From NCBI GenBank assembly GCA_900320435.1, contig ONSH01000018.1, forward strand, positions 1 through 57,119: a DNA stretch of 57,119 nt. The letters are read 5' to 3'. Both the position numbers and the translations under genes were made by a program. The stretch is from an uncultured Prevotellaceae bacterium. GTDB lineage: Bacteria > Bacteroidota > Bacteroidia > Bacteroidales > Bacteroidaceae. Shown piece after piece: positions 7,816-17,215 of the stretch (positions are counted from its first letter, which is position 1; every line of letters starts with the position of its first letter). The notes under the pieces were generated by a model, which was not told the DNA's origin, ran no database searches, and was given only the letters and a program-made list of their open reading frames with translations.

Positions 7816-10800
7816 TTAGTCCTTTCCCTGGAAACGCTCGTGGAGCCCCTGGAACACGATGAAGAAGGCGGGCACCACAAAGAGCAGCGCCACTGTGCCG
7901 ACACTCATGCCGCCGATGACACCCAAAGCCAGAGCGCGGTTGCCGTTGGCGCCGGCACCGCCCTCAATGACGAGGGGCACCATGCCGATGATCATCGTGG
8001 CCACCGTCATCAGAATGGGACGCAGGCGCTCCTTGCAGGCCTCGAAGGCCGCCTCGGTGATGCCCAGACCCTGCTTGCGGCGCTCGCTGGCAAACTCCGT
8101 GATCAGGATGGCCGTCTTGGCCAGCAGACCGATGAGCATGATGACACCCGTCTGCAGATAGATGTTGTTGTCCATGCCGGGCAGCTTGAGCAGCGAACCC
8201 AGATAGGCAAAGATGAAGGCACCCATCAGACCGAAAGGCACACTCAGAAGCACGGCCCACGGCGTGAACCACGAATTGTAGAGCGAAGCCAGAATGAGGT
8301 AGATGAGCACGGCGCAGATGAGGTAGATGATGACGGTGGTGTTGGAACCGGCTGTTTCCTCCACCTCGCGCGACATGCCGCTGTATTCGAACGTGGCGGT
8401 CTTGGGCATCTCCTGACGGAAGACCTCTTCGATGACCTTGTGCGCCTGACCCTCACTGACGCCGTTGGCGGCCGTCACCTGGCAGGTGATGCTCTGGAAG
8501 AGGTTGAAGTGCTCAATGCCGGAGGGACCGACAAACTCCTTCAGCGTGACAAACTCCGAGAGGGGCGACATCTTGCCGCCGGACACCTTCACGAAGATGT
8601 TGTTGAGCGAAGAGGGATCGAGACGGTATTCGGGAGCGGCGCTCGCCATGATGCGGTACACCTTGCCGAACTGGTTGAAGTTGCCGATATAGGCGCCGCT
8701 GCAGTAGTTGCCCAACGTGGTGAGCACCGTCTTAGGCGACACGCCGGAGCGGTCGCACTGGGCGGCATCGACATAGACCTGATACTTCGGGAAGCGCTCG
8801 GAATAAGCCGACAGAGCCGAACTGATCTCCTTGCGCTCGGAGAGCTTGGCCAGGAAGCGGTCGGTCTGCTTGGCAAACTCGCTGAGGTTGCCGTCGGTGG
8901 GATCCTGCACCACGAGGTTCACGTTGCTGCTCGTGCCGTAGCCGGGAATCTGCGGCATCTGGAACGGCAACACCTGCGCATTCTTAATCTCCTTGCAGGC
9001 ATAATAGAAGCGACCCAGGACGAGGTCGATCATGTGGTTCATGCCCGGACGCTCCTCCCAATTCTTCAGGCGGACCACCAGAGTGGCGTAGCTGGAACCG
9101 TAGCCCGAAATCAGGCCGTAGCCGCACGATGTGGCGTAGCTCTCCAGCTCGGGGATCTCACGCACCTTCTCCTCCACCTGCTTCATCATCTCGTTGGTCT
9201 GCTGCAGGGTGAAACCTTCGGGAGCGCGCACCTCGGCCAGGAAGACGCCCTGGTCCTCTTGAGGCACAAGGCCGGAAGGCAGATTCTTCATGAAGAAGAC
9301 CATCAGCACCACAGCCCCGGTCAGAATGAGCCACGAGAGCGCAGGGCGCTTGATGAACTTCTGCACGGCGCCGGAATATTTTCTGAGAACGGCGTTGTAG
9401 CCGGCCTCGTAGGCCTTCTTGGTGTAGTAGGTCAGACCCTTGCCCTCACCCGCATCGGACATCTTCAGCATGATGGCACAGAGGGCCGGACACAGCGTCA
9501 GAGCCGACACGCACGAGAGGCCTACGGAAGAGGCAATCGTGATGCCGAACTGGGTGAAGAAGGTGCCGGAAGTACCGCCCGTGAAGGTCACGGGAATGAA
9601 CACGGCCATGAAGACCAGCGTACAGGAGATGACGGCCACCGTCACCTCGCTCATGGCCTGGCGTGTGGCTTCACGGGCATCTGTGACGCCGCCCTCCATC
9701 TTCGCCATCACGGCCTCCACCACCACAATGGCGTCATCGACCACCGTACCGATGGCCAGCACCAGAGCGAAGAGCGTGAGGATGTTGAGCGAAAAACCGG
9801 CCATCTGAACGATGGTAAACGTGCCCATCAGCGACACGACAATCGATATGGAAGGAATGATGGTGGCCTTGATGTTCTGCAGGAAGAAGAACACCACGAG
9901 GATCACCAGGATGATGGCGATGACGAGCGTCTCCACCACATTGTGGATGGCGGCGAAGAGGAAGTCGTCGGAGGTCATCATCGTGACAAACTCCAGACCG
10001 GCCGGCATCGTGGCACGCAGGTCGTCGCACGTCTTGCGGATGCGCGCATTGACATCGGTGGCGTTGGCACCCGGCGTCGGGAAGATCATGAGCATCGAGC
10101 TCGGCTTCTGGTTGATGTCGGAGATGAAGCTGTAGCTCTGGGCACCGATCTCCACCTCGGCAACGTCCTTCAGATAGAGCAAATGGCCGCCGTCATCGGA
10201 ACGCACGACAATCTCCCTGAATTCATCGACGCTCTTGAGCGTGCCCTCATACTCCATCGTGTACTGATATTTGTTCGTGCTCAGCTCACCGAAAGAACCC
10301 GTCGGGGTGACAAAGCTCTGAGTGGTGATGGCGGCGAAAACATCGTCGGGAGAGAGGCCGTATTGCGCCATGACATCGGGCTTCATCCAGATGCGCAAGG
10401 CATAGGTGTTGCCCAGATTCTGCACGTCGCCCACACCGGTGATACGCTTCAAACGCGGCACAACGTTGATGTCCACGTAGTTGGAAATGAAGTCGTCGCT
10501 GTATTTGCCGTCGTTGCTCTTCACACCAAGAATACAGAGGATGTTGCTCTGCTGCTTCTGCACCGTGATGCCCATCTTGAGCACATCGCTGGGCAGAGAG
10601 GACTGACCCTTGGAGACGCGGTTCTGCACGTTGACCGTCGCAATGTCGGGATCGGTGCCCTGCTCGAAGAAGACGTTGATGGTCACATTGCCCGTCGAAG
10701 TGGCCTTGGAGGTGATGTACATCATGCCGGGAACACCGTTGATTTCCTCCTCCAGGGGACGGATGACGGACTCCATAATCGTGCCGGGGTCGGCACCCGT

Positions 10801-10950
10801 ATAAGTGGTCGAAACACTCACCTGAGGCGGTGCGATATTGGGATACTGCTCAACGGGCAGCGTGGACATCGAGATGAAGCCCACCATGGCGATCACGATG
10901 GAGATGGCACAGGCCATCACATATCTTTTGATGAAAATATTCTCTTTCAT
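7816..10950 (-). CDS. RND multidrug efflux inner-membrane pump (HAE1/AcrB family)
   Basis: 1,044 aa, normal for HAE1 pumps. The N-terminus 'FIKRYVMACAISIVIAMVGFISMSTLPVEQYPNIAPPQVSV' (abridged) is the first TM helix leading into the porter domain. TM4 has the proton-relay pair in 'GTVVDDAIVVVEAV', and TM10 carries the partner lysine in 'GLLAKTAILITEF'. Twelve TM helices and two large periplasmic loops are present. It exchanges protons for substrate and pushes compounds through the adaptor and TolC-like channel. It is the second gene of the operon, separated from the adaptor by a 60-nt spacer filled with short tandem repeats. The family handles antibiotics, bile acids, dyes or fatty acids; the real substrate is not determinable. 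Confidence 0.96.
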   Translation of the reverse strand: MKENIFIKRYVMACAISIVIAMVGFISMSTLPVEQYPNIAPPQVSVSTTYTGADPGTIMESVIRPLEEEINGVPGMMYITSKATSTGNVTINVFFEQGTDPDIATVNVQNRVSKGQSSLPSDVLKMGITVQKQQSNILCILGVKSNDGKYSDDFISNYVDINVVPRLKRITGVGDVQNLGNTYALRIWMKPDVMAQYGLSPDDVFAAITTQSFVTPTGSFGELSTNKYQYTMEYEGTLKSVDEFREIVVRSDDGGHLLYLKDVAEVEIGAQSYSFISDINQKPSSMLMIFPTPGANATDVNARIRKTCDDLRATMPAGLEFVTMMTSDDFLFAAIHNVVETLVIAIILVILVVFFFLQNIKATIIPSISIVVSLMGTFTIVQMAGFSLNILTLFALVLAIGTVVDDAIVVVEAVMAKMEGGVTDAREATRQAMSEVTVAVISCTLVFMAVFIPVTFTGGTSGTFFTQFGITIASSVGLSCVSALTLCPALCAIMLKMSDAGEGKGLTYYTKKAYEAGYNAVLRKYSGAVQKFIKRPALSWLILTGAVVLMVFFMKNLPSGLVPQEDQGVFLAEVRAPEGFTLQQTNEMMKQVEEKVREIPELESYATSCGYGLISGYGSSYATLVVRLKNWEERPGMNHMIDLVLGRFYYACKEIKNAQVLPFQMPQIPGYGTSSNVNLVVQDPTDGNLSEFAKQTDRFLAKLSERKEISSALSAYSERFPKYQVYVDAAQCDRSGVSPKTVLTTLGNYCSGAYIGNFNQFGKVYRIMASAAPEYRLDPSSLNNIFVKVSGGKMSPLSEFVTLKEFVGPSGIEHFNLFQSITCQVTAANGVSEGQAHKVIEEVFRQEMPKTATFEYSGMSREVEETAGSNTTVIIYLICAVLIYLILASLYNSWFTPWAVLLSVPFGLMGAFIFAYLGSLLKLPGMDNNIYLQTGVIMLIGLLAKTAILITEFASERRKQGLGITEAAFEACKERLRPILMTVATMIIGMVPLVIEGGAGANGNRALALGVIGGMSVGTVALLFVVPAFFIVFQGLHERFQGKD

Positions 10951-10960
10951 AATAATCGGA

Positions 10961-11018
10961 TGTCAAATGTCGAATGTCGAATGTAAACCGGATTCTTCAC
11001 TCTTCACTCTTCACTTCT
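10961..11018. repeat. Two heptanucleotide arrays in the adaptor-pump spacer
   Basis: ATGTCAA, ATGTCGA, ATGTCGA, ATGTAAA (about 10,961-10,987) are followed by three CTTCACT-type units (about 10,995-11,015). The second array includes the adaptor gene's stop codon (11,011-11,013). Both have a 7-nt period but different unit sequences. Confidence 0.75.
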
Positions 11019-12138
11019 TACCCTTTGCCTCCGGGAAGAGCACCTTCTGGCCCTCCGACACGTTGTTGGCACCCACGGTGACGATGCGATCGCCTTCGGA
11101 AAGGCCGCTCATAACGATGAAATCCTGACCGTTGCCGGCGTCAGCCGTCGTCACTTCGACAGCAGTGGCGGTGCTGTCGGGCTGCACCTTATAGACCTGC
11201 TGACGGTCCTGCAGCTTCACCACAGCCACCTGCGGAACCACCATCACGGCCTCCTCAGTCATCGGGAGCACCACAGTGCCCTGAATGCCGGAATAGAGAT
11301 GACCGTCGGGATTGGGGAACGTGGCCTTACAAACCAGAGAACCCGTAGCCGCATTGACCACGCCGGTAAGGCTGGTGATGCGCCCCTTGAGAGGATACAC
11401 CGTGCCGTTCTTCATCACGAAAGACACATCGGGCAGTTGCTCCATATATTTCTCCGTGTCGCCCTTGCTCATACCTTCCCGCACCATGGTCTCGACGATG
11501 TTCTCCGTTACGGAGAATTCGGCATTCATCTCGTTGTTGCCGCTCAGGATGGTGAGCTGCGTCATGGGTGACACCTGATCGCCCGAACGCACGGGAATCT
11601 CACCGATGATGCCGGCCACAGGCGCCGTGATGGTGCAGAAGCCCAGGTTGACCTTCGCACGGTTGACGGAAGCACGGGCCTGAGCCACAGCGGCCTGAGC
11701 GCGCTTGTAGGAGTTCTCCGAATTGTCGAGCATGAAGCGGCTCACGATGTTTTTCTCAAAAAGGTTTTTGTTGGATTCGTACTCCAACAGGGCCGAACTC
11801 TCCGAAGCCAAAGCGGCCTCAAGATTGGCCTGAGCGGCCTCCAGCTCAAGCTGGGCGTTGCGCGAATCGATAACGAAAAGCGTCTGACCCTTGTTCACAC
11901 GGTCACCCTCAGTGACGCAAATCTGCATCAGCTGTCCGCTCACCTGGGGCGTGACGGTCACATCGGTCTTACCCTTCATCCTGGCACTGAACTTCACGGG
12001 CACCGTGATGTCCTGCTTTTTAATCGTGATAGTCTCAAACGACGACTGGGTTTCTTTGGGCATGTCGAGCCCGCAAGAGCCCAACATAAGCGCTGCGCTC
12101 AACAGGCAGCCCAACTCGGATAAATGCATTCTTTTCAT
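11011..12138 (-). CDS. RND efflux periplasmic adaptor lipoprotein (AcrA/MexA family)
   Basis: 375 aa with lipobox LMLGSC (Cys22). The order is typical: first half-lipoyl motif 'VSGQLMQICVTEGDRVNKGQ', a long alpha-hairpin (about residues 100-165), second half-lipoyl motif 'TITAPVAGIIGEIPVRSGDQV', a beta-barrel, and a membrane-proximal domain ('VAVVKLQDRQQVYKV', 'GLSEGDRIVTVGANNVSEGQKV'). It bridges the inner-membrane pump and the outer-membrane channel. First gene of the operon, with a promoter at 12,193-12,200 and a 5' UTR of about 50 nt. No adjacent transcriptional regulator was found, so control is presumably by a distant factor. Confidence 0.95.
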   Translation of the reverse strand: MKRMHLSELGCLLSAALMLGSCGLDMPKETQSSFETITIKKQDITVPVKFSARMKGKTDVTVTPQVSGQLMQICVTEGDRVNKGQTLFVIDSRNAQLELEAAQANLEAALASESSALLEYESNKNLFEKNIVSRFMLDNSENSYKRAQAAVAQARASVNRAKVNLGFCTITAPVAGIIGEIPVRSGDQVSPMTQLTILSGNNEMNAEFSVTENIVETMVREGMSKGDTEKYMEQLPDVSFVMKNGTVYPLKGRITSLTGVVNAATGSLVCKATFPNPDGHLYSGIQGTVVLPMTEEAVMVVPQVAVVKLQDRQQVYKVQPDSTATAVEVTTADAGNGQDFIVMSGLSEGDRIVTVGANNVSEGQKVLFPEAKGKK

Positions 12139-12192
12139 TGAGTGTATGATATGTTTTCTTGTTTCAATGTTAATTATTCACAAAATCCAGTG

Positions 12193-12200
12193 CAAAATTA
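12193..12200 (-). promoter_or_regulatory. Promoter of the efflux operon
   Basis: Minus-strand TAATTTTG fits TAnnTTTG and lies about 55 nt before the adaptor start in an AT-rich region shared with the divergent rplS promoter. Confidence 0.6.
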
Positions 12201-12318
12201 TAGAAAATTTTCGATTGTCGGGACTATATTGAAAGAAAAATGAGAACAATATGCACAAAAAACCACTCATAGGCATAAAAAAGAGAGAAAAAGAGCAGGC
12301 CGAATGAAAACTTTTCCG

Positions 12319-12326
12319 TACCTTTG
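12319..12326 (+). promoter_or_regulatory. rplS promoter
   Basis: TACCTTTG is a perfect Bacteroidota -7 box, giving a leader of roughly 85-90 nt before rplS. The leader includes a possible small hairpin (TTCGC...GCGAA at about 12,335-12,356); autogenous control is possible but not shown. Confidence 0.75.
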
Positions 12327-12418
12327 CATCTGCTTTCGCGTAGGTCGCTGGCGAAAAAAGAGTGGTTCGTTATGCCTGCGTCGATCGACAACACAACCTT
12401 TAAAGTCAGTCAAAAGAT

Positions 12419-12790
12419 ATGGCAGATTTCATTAAGATTGCTGAAGAAGCATTTGCTACGGGGAAACAGCACCCCGCCTTCAAGGCCGGTGACACCATCA
12501 CTGTAGCTTACAAGATTGTCGAGGGTAACAAGGAGCGTATCCAGCTCTATCGTGGCGTGGTCATCAAGATCAGCGGTCACGGAGACAAGCGTCGCTTCAC
12601 CGTGCGCAAGATGAGCGGCACCGTGGGTGTAGAGCGTATCTTCCCCATCGATTCGCCCAACATCGACAGCATTCAGATCAACAAAGTGGGTAAGGTGCGT
12701 CGCGCCAAGCTCTACTACCTGCGCAACCTCACAGGTAAGAAGGCCCGCATTGCTGAAAAGCGCATGAATGTGAAGGAGGAAGAGGCCTAA
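12419..12790 (+). CDS. rplS: 50S ribosomal protein L19
   Basis: 123 aa, the normal length for L19. '[32 protein letters not shown]' (abridged) and '[25 protein letters not shown]' (abridged) are the family signatures, and '[20 protein letters not shown]' is the conserved C-terminal part. The protein sits at the 30S-50S interface. Here the gene is monocistronic, with its own promoter and a terminator shared with the convergent lolD operon; in many other bacteria rplS follows rpsP-rimM-trmD. Confidence 0.98.
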   Translation: MADFIKIAEEAFATGKQHPAFKAGDTITVAYKIVEGNKERIQLYRGVVIKISGHGDKRRFTVRKMSGTVGVERIFPIDSPNIDSIQINKVGKVRRAKLYYLRNLTGKKARIAEKRMNVKEEEA

Positions 12791-12825
12791 AGCCCTTCTC
12801 CCCTTCTCTCCTTAGAGAAAGAACA

Positions 12826-12852
12826 TCAGCCTCTCCGACCTGGAGGGGCTGA
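12826..12852. terminator. Bidirectional terminator between rplS and the lolD operon
   Basis: An 11-bp stem (12,826-12,836 with 12,842-12,852, one wobble or mismatch) followed by TTCTTTT on the plus strand and purine-to-pyrimidine tracts on the other side. It lies between convergent genes. Confidence 0.85.
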
Positions 12853-12890
12853 CTTCTTTTATATACCTAATATTATAATAAAGAACGGAC

Positions 12891-13541
12891 TCAGACCACC
12901 AGGCCATCGACAAGGCGAATGGTGCGGTCGGTCTGGCGCGAAAGGCTCTCGTCGTGGGTAACGATGACAAAAGTTTGATGCAGCTCGTCGCGCAGACGGG
13001 CAAAGAGCGCATGCAGTTCCTCCTTGTTGCGGCTGTCCAAACTGCCGGAGGGCTCGTCGGCCAGGACCACAGTAGGCCTGTTGACCAGTGCACGCGCCAC
13101 AGCCACACGCTGCTTCTCGCCACCAGATAGCTCGTTGGGACGATGTGCCGCACGCTCAGTGAGCCCCATGAGGTCGAGCAGCTCCGAGGCACGCGCAGCT
13201 GCCGCCTTACGCTCGGCACCGCCGATGAGCGCCGGAATCATGACGTTCTCCAAAGCGGAAAACTCGGGCAGGAGCTGATGAAACTGGAACACAAAGCCGA
13301 TACGGCTATTGCGCAAACGGGCCAGGCGACGCTCGGAGAAGCGATTGACACACTCGCCGTCGATGAACACCTCGCCGCTGGTCGGCGCATCGAGCGTGCC
13401 CATAATCTGAAGCAATGTGGTCTTGCCGGCGCCACTGCTGCCGACGATGCTCACCAACTCGCTCTCGCCGATGGTGAGATCAATGCCCTTAAGCACTTCA
13501 AGAGAGCCGAAACTCTTGTGGATGTCTTTCAGTTGTATCAT
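12891..13541 (-). CDS. LolD-like ABC transporter ATP-binding protein
   Basis: 216 aa ATPase. Walker A is GSSGAGKT (about residues 34-41), the Q-loop is '[18 protein letters not shown]', the signature is LSGGEKQR, Walker B is VVLADEPSG, and the H-loop is 'FVIVTHDES'. The Q-loop region is characteristic of LolD/MacB-type subunits that drive lipoprotein release from the inner membrane or act in mechanotransmission. No permease gene (LolC/E-like) is next to it, so the partner must be encoded elsewhere. It overlaps the antiporter stop by 4 nt (ATGA), so translation is coupled. Last gene of the glyS operon. Confidence 0.88.
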   Translation of the reverse strand: MIQLKDIHKSFGSLEVLKGIDLTIGESELVSIVGSSGAGKTTLLQIMGTLDAPTSGEVFIDGECVNRFSERRLARLRNSRIGFVFQFHQLLPEFSALENVMIPALIGGAERKAAAARASELLDLMGLTERAAHRPNELSGGEKQRVAVARALVNRPTVVLADEPSGSLDSRNKEELHALFARLRDELHQTFVIVTHDESLSRQTDRTIRLVDGLVV

Positions 13542-15505
13542 TGGCCTTGGTCGGGATAAATCATCATGATGTTGGTGTGGGAGAAATAGCGGCGAAGCTG
13601 CAAAGGCAAGCCGCTCATAGCGCCACGATAGGAAATGAAGCCCGGACGCGAGAGGACAAAGACCATGAGATCGTCTCGCCCGACTCGCTGCTGTAGAGAC
13701 ATAATGCGCGTCCAGAGGGGCATCTCATGATACTCGGCACGCAAAGACATGTGGTGCTGCCACAGATAAGAGCGCAGATGCGGCAAGGTGTCGGCATGGG
13801 CATGAAATTCCATACGGGCGTCAATATTGGCCGCCACACGGCAGACATGCTCCACCCATTTGTAAAAGCCCACCTCCAACTCCGCTTTCTGCGGCATCGC
13901 CACCACAATGCGGCGCAGCGTGGAAGGCGGAACCAAATTGTCGTAAGCCACCACCTCGAGAGAAGATGCGGCCACCAGTTTGGGGAGCAGAGAGTTCTGG
14001 GCAGCGGAAACATCATAAGACAACAGGACTTCGCCGCACTCATACTCGGTGGTGGCGTGCTGAATGCCGGAGACGACATTATTGCTCACACGCGACATGA
14101 TGCGCATCGTCACATCGGCCGAAGTACAAAGCAGTCGGGCTCGCTCCAAAAGGGAGTGTGCCTCATGCTGCTGTTGCTCCGTAGCCTCATCTTCAAACGT
14201 GACGGTAAGGCCCATCACAGGTGTCGGAATGTCGTGATTGCAGAGCATGATGGAGAGCTGCGTCAGATCGTCCACAGCATCTTTCTTCTCGTAGAATGTG
14301 AGGCAGCGTCCGTGATAAGCACCCCGGTTGTCCTCGGTGCGCGCCTCACGAATGGCCAAACGACGTGCGCCCCGGTCGGTGGCGATGGAAGACACTATGC
14401 ACGAAAAGAGGATGAGCATCACCGTAGCGTCCAACGCATCGTCGCCCAAGAGCCCCACTTCCGGAGCAGCCGCGGTCATGACGATGGCCAATGCTCCGGC
14501 AGAATGAGCACTCGATAATCCGAAGGTGAGCAGACGCGTGGCACTGTTGGCCCGCATAATGCCTTGATGGAGCGCAGCGGCAATCCACTTGGACAGCAGC
14601 CCGACACTCACCATCACCACCGCCATCCAGAGAATCGCCTGAGAGGACAGGAACACATGCACATCAATGAGCATGCCCACACCGATGAGGAAATAGGGCA
14701 CAAAAAAGGCATTAGCAAAGAACTCTATGCGGTTCATCAACGGGGACATGCGCGGAATGAGGCGATTGACCAACAAGCCGCACAGGAAGGCACCCAGTAG
14801 CGGAGCAATACCCGCCAAACGCGCCAAAGCCGCCGAGAGGAACAGGAGCAGAAGCATAAAGATGAACTGCGTAACGGGCTCATCGTAGCGACGCAGGAAC
14901 CATCGGCCCACACGGGGTACACAAAAGAGCATTGCCCCGCCATAGAGCACAATGTTTAGAGCCAATCGGACAAGATCCCATACGGAACGGGCCTCCTCCA
15001 TGTCAATCACCACCGCCAGAATCAGCAGAGAGAGAAACGTGGTGAAGGCCGTAGCCACCACAGAAACCACCACCTTGGGATGGCGGGACAGGCTATAACG
15101 CTGCACCACAGGATATGTGACCAGCGTGTGAGAGGAGAAGATGCAGGCCATCAGCATGGAGGTTGTCCAACCAAGCCCCAACAACCAATGTGACGCTACC
15201 AGCCCCATGAAGAAAGGCACAAGGAACGTGAGTACGCCGAAAAGCACGCCCTCGCGGCCATAGCGCTTTACACTGCCCATGTTGAGCCCGAGGCCTGCCA
15301 TGAACATGATAAGGTAGATGCCGACCTGACCGAAAATCTCGAAGCTGCGATCGCGCTCAATAAGACCCAAGCCGTGCTCTCCCAACACTATGCCGGCCAC
15401 GATGAGACCAATGATGCTGGGAATGCGCAAACGGCGCAACACGATGGGTGCCAGCAGGATGACTGCCAGCACCACCAAGAATATCCATGTGGGGTCTTTA
15501 ATCAC
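13538..15505 (-). CDS. Monovalent cation:proton antiporter, CPA2 family, with C-terminal cytosolic domain
   Basis: 655 aa. Residues about 1-385 contain 12-13 hydrophobic helices of the Na+/H+ exchanger (CPA2/KefB-like) fold, e.g. '[19 protein letters not shown]' and '[12 protein letters not shown]'. Residues about 400-655 form a soluble domain with universal-stress-like halves ('[15 protein letters not shown]...', '[17 protein letters not shown]'), often regulatory in this group. It exchanges Na+ or K+ for H+ at the inner membrane. The start is a GTG at 15,503-15,505; no better in-frame start was seen. It follows asd by 21 nt and overlaps lolD by 4 nt. Confidence 0.9.
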   Translation of the reverse strand: MIKDPTWIFLVVLAVILLAPIVLRRLRIPSIIGLIVAGIVLGEHGLGLIERDRSFEIFGQVGIYLIMFMAGLGLNMGSVKRYGREGVLFGVLTFLVPFFMGLVASHWLLGLGWTTSMLMACIFSSHTLVTYPVVQRYSLSRHPKVVVSVVATAFTTFLSLLILAVVIDMEEARSVWDLVRLALNIVLYGGAMLFCVPRVGRWFLRRYDEPVTQFIFMLLLLFLSAALARLAGIAPLLGAFLCGLLVNRLIPRMSPLMNRIEFFANAFFVPYFLIGVGMLIDVHVFLSSQAILWMAVVMVSVGLLSKWIAAALHQGIMRANSATRLLTFGLSSAHSAGALAIVMTAAAPEVGLLGDDALDATVMLILFSCIVSSIATDRGARRLAIREARTEDNRGAYHGRCLTFYEKKDAVDDLTQLSIMLCNHDIPTPVMGLTVTFEDEATEQQQHEAHSLLERARLLCTSADVTMRIMSRVSNNVVSGIQHATTEYECGEVLLSYDVSAAQNSLLPKLVAASSLEVVAYDNLVPPSTLRRIVVAMPQKAELEVGFYKWVEHVCRVAANIDARMEFHAHADTLPHLRSYLWQHHMSLRAEYHEMPLWTRIMSLQQRVGRDDLMVFVLSRPGFISYRGAMSGLPLQLRRYFSHTNIMMIYPDQGQ

Positions 15506-15526
15506 AAGGAAAGAATGTTAAAAAGT

Positions 15527-16540
15527 TCAGGCGAAGCGCTTATCGTTCTTCAGCAGCCACTCGGCTATCTGAACAGCGTTAAGAGCAGCACCCTTGCGGA
15601 TCTGGTCGCTCACAAGCCAGAAAGTGATGCCGTTGGGGTTGGCCAGATCTTTACGCACACGGCCTACATAGACATCGTCGCAACCCTCAAGGAAGAGAGG
15701 CATGGGATACTTCTTGTCGGCAGGCTCATCCATCAGCTGAAGGCCATTGCCATGCTTTACGGCTTCCTGGAACTCGGCAACGCCGACAGGACGCTCCGTC
15801 TCGGCCCAAACAGCCTCGCTGTGACAACGCAAAGAAGGCACGCGAACACACATGGCCGAGCATTCGGCATCGGTATGCATGATTTTCTTCGTCTCGTTGT
15901 ACATCTTCATCTCCTCCTTGGTGTAGCCGTTGTCTGTGAAGACGTCAATCTGAGGGATTACGTTGAAAGCCAACTGGTAGGCAAACTTCTCCACAGTGGG
16001 CTTCTCACCGGCCAACACCTGACGGTACTGCTCAAAAAGTTCAGCCATAGCGGCGGCTCCGGCACCCGAAGCAGCCTGATAAGACGACACATGGATGCGC
16101 TTGATATGGCTGATATTCTCCAAGGCTTGGAGCGCCACCACCATCATAATGGTCGTGCAGTTGGGATTGGCTATGACGCCACGGGGACGGTCAAGGGCAT
16201 CCTTGGCATTGCACTCGGGCACCACCAGGGGCACATCCTTGTCCATACGGAAAGCGGAAGAATTGTCAATCATCACACAACCGTATTTAGTGATGGTCTG
16301 TTCGAACTCTTTCGACGTGCCGGCTCCGGCAGAGGTGAAGGCGATGTCAATATCCTTAAAGTCGTCGTTGTGCTGCAGAAGCTTCACTTTGAGCTCCTTG
16401 CCACGGAAAATGTATGTGCGACCCGCACTACGTTCAGAACCGAAGAGCACCAACTCGTCAATCGGAAAATTTCTCTCAGCCAACACGCGCAGAAACTCCT
16501 GTCCCACGGCTCCGCTGGCACCTACAATTGCTACTTTCAT
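15527..16540 (-). CDS. asd: Aspartate-semialdehyde dehydrogenase
   Basis: 337 aa. It reduces aspartyl phosphate to aspartate semialdehyde with NADPH, the branch point to lysine/diaminopimelate, threonine and methionine. The N-terminal Rossmann motif is '[18 protein letters not shown]'. The nucleophile is Cys128 in 'ANPNCTT', and the acid-base His region is '[14 protein letters not shown]'. Length is normal. It lies 42 nt after the FKBP gene in the glyS operon. Cytoplasmic. Confidence 0.97.
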   Translation of the reverse strand: MKVAIVGASGAVGQEFLRVLAERNFPIDELVLFGSERSAGRTYIFRGKELKVKLLQHNDDFKDIDIAFTSAGAGTSKEFEQTITKYGCVMIDNSSAFRMDKDVPLVVPECNAKDALDRPRGVIANPNCTTIMMVVALQALENISHIKRIHVSSYQAASGAGAAAMAELFEQYRQVLAGEKPTVEKFAYQLAFNVIPQIDVFTDNGYTKEEMKMYNETKKIMHTDAECSAMCVRVPSLRCHSEAVWAETERPVGVAEFQEAVKHGNGLQLMDEPADKKYPMPLFLEGCDDVYVGRVRKDLANPNGITFWLVSDQIRKGAALNAVQIAEWLLKNDKRFA

Positions 16541-16582
16541 ATATCTTTTTCCTTAAGTTATTGTTTAATTTTTACTCCAGCC

Positions 16583-17215
16583 CTACATGTCGCCGGGAAT
16601 ACCGCTTCGACGCCACGACTGCAACCACACGAAGAATTGCAGTGTGGAATAAGCCGGAACAACGGTCTTGCTCTCTGCACCATAGCCCATACCCTGAGGG
16701 ATGTAGACCATCCACATTTCACCGCTTTTCATATACTGAAGCGCAGTGGCGAAACCCTCAACATATTCACTCACGGGCGCCTCCACTATGCCGGCGGTCT
16801 TGGGATCGAACGTGCCGAAAAAGGTCTGAGCAAATACCGTCTTGATGGGAGACAGTGTCTCATCGTTGTCCACATAGTCCATACGCTCCATCAGCCAGCC
16901 GCGATAAGCCAGACACACGGTGTCAGTGTAAGAAGGACTCAGCACGCCCAACTCCTTGACAACGCCCATCTTCTTCATGACCACATAATTGGAATCATTG
17001 CCGTTGGAGGCGTCGGTCTTGAGCAACGTGCGACGGATGCGCCACGCGCTGTTGTCACCTTTGGCTGCAATGTCGGTACGAGCGGAGTCAAGCACCTGGG
17101 CAAACCACTCGGCATTACGGGCCTTCCAATTGGCGTAACCGTCGTAGCTGTCATCCGTATCGGAGCAGGCAGCAAAGAGCAAACAGGCCAAAGCTATGGT
17201 CCAGAGCGATTTCAT
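16583..17215 (-). CDS. FKBP-type peptidyl-prolyl isomerase lipoprotein
   Basis: 210 aa. A signal peptide with lipobox LFAAC (Cys17) precedes a linker domain and a C-terminal FKBP fold. 'FATALQYMKSGEMWMVYIPQGMGYG' (abridged) matches the FKBP core 'L..M..GE.....IP...GYG', and the protein ends with 'YSTLQFFVWLQSW'. It probably assists folding of envelope proteins in the periplasm. The ATG at 17,215 is preferred over an upstream TTG because it overlaps the glyS stop as TGATG, giving coupled translation and a standard signal peptide. Some active-site aromatic residues differ from canonical FKBPs, so activity is not certain. Confidence 0.87.
   Translation of the reverse strand: MKSLWTIALACLLFAACSDTDDSYDGYANWKARNAEWFAQVLDSARTDIAAKGDNSAWRIRRTLLKTDASNGNDSNYVVMKKMGVVKELGVLSPSYTDTVCLAYRGWLMERMDYVDNDETLSPIKTVFAQTFFGTFDPKTAGIVEAPVSEYVEGFATALQYMKSGEMWMVYIPQGMGYGAESKTVVPAYSTLQFFVWLQSWRRSGIPGDM

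Noticed and set aside
7840..10986. A 1,048-codon open frame on the plus strand, opposite the RND pump gene
   Set aside because: It is the antisense of a clear AcrB-family gene. Its His/Gly/Glu-rich translation matches no fold, as expected from biased codon use in GC-rich DNA.
12320..12420. Ribosomal-protein leader or riboswitch before rplS
   Set aside because: Only one weak hairpin is visible; nothing matches a known leader that I can recognise by eye.
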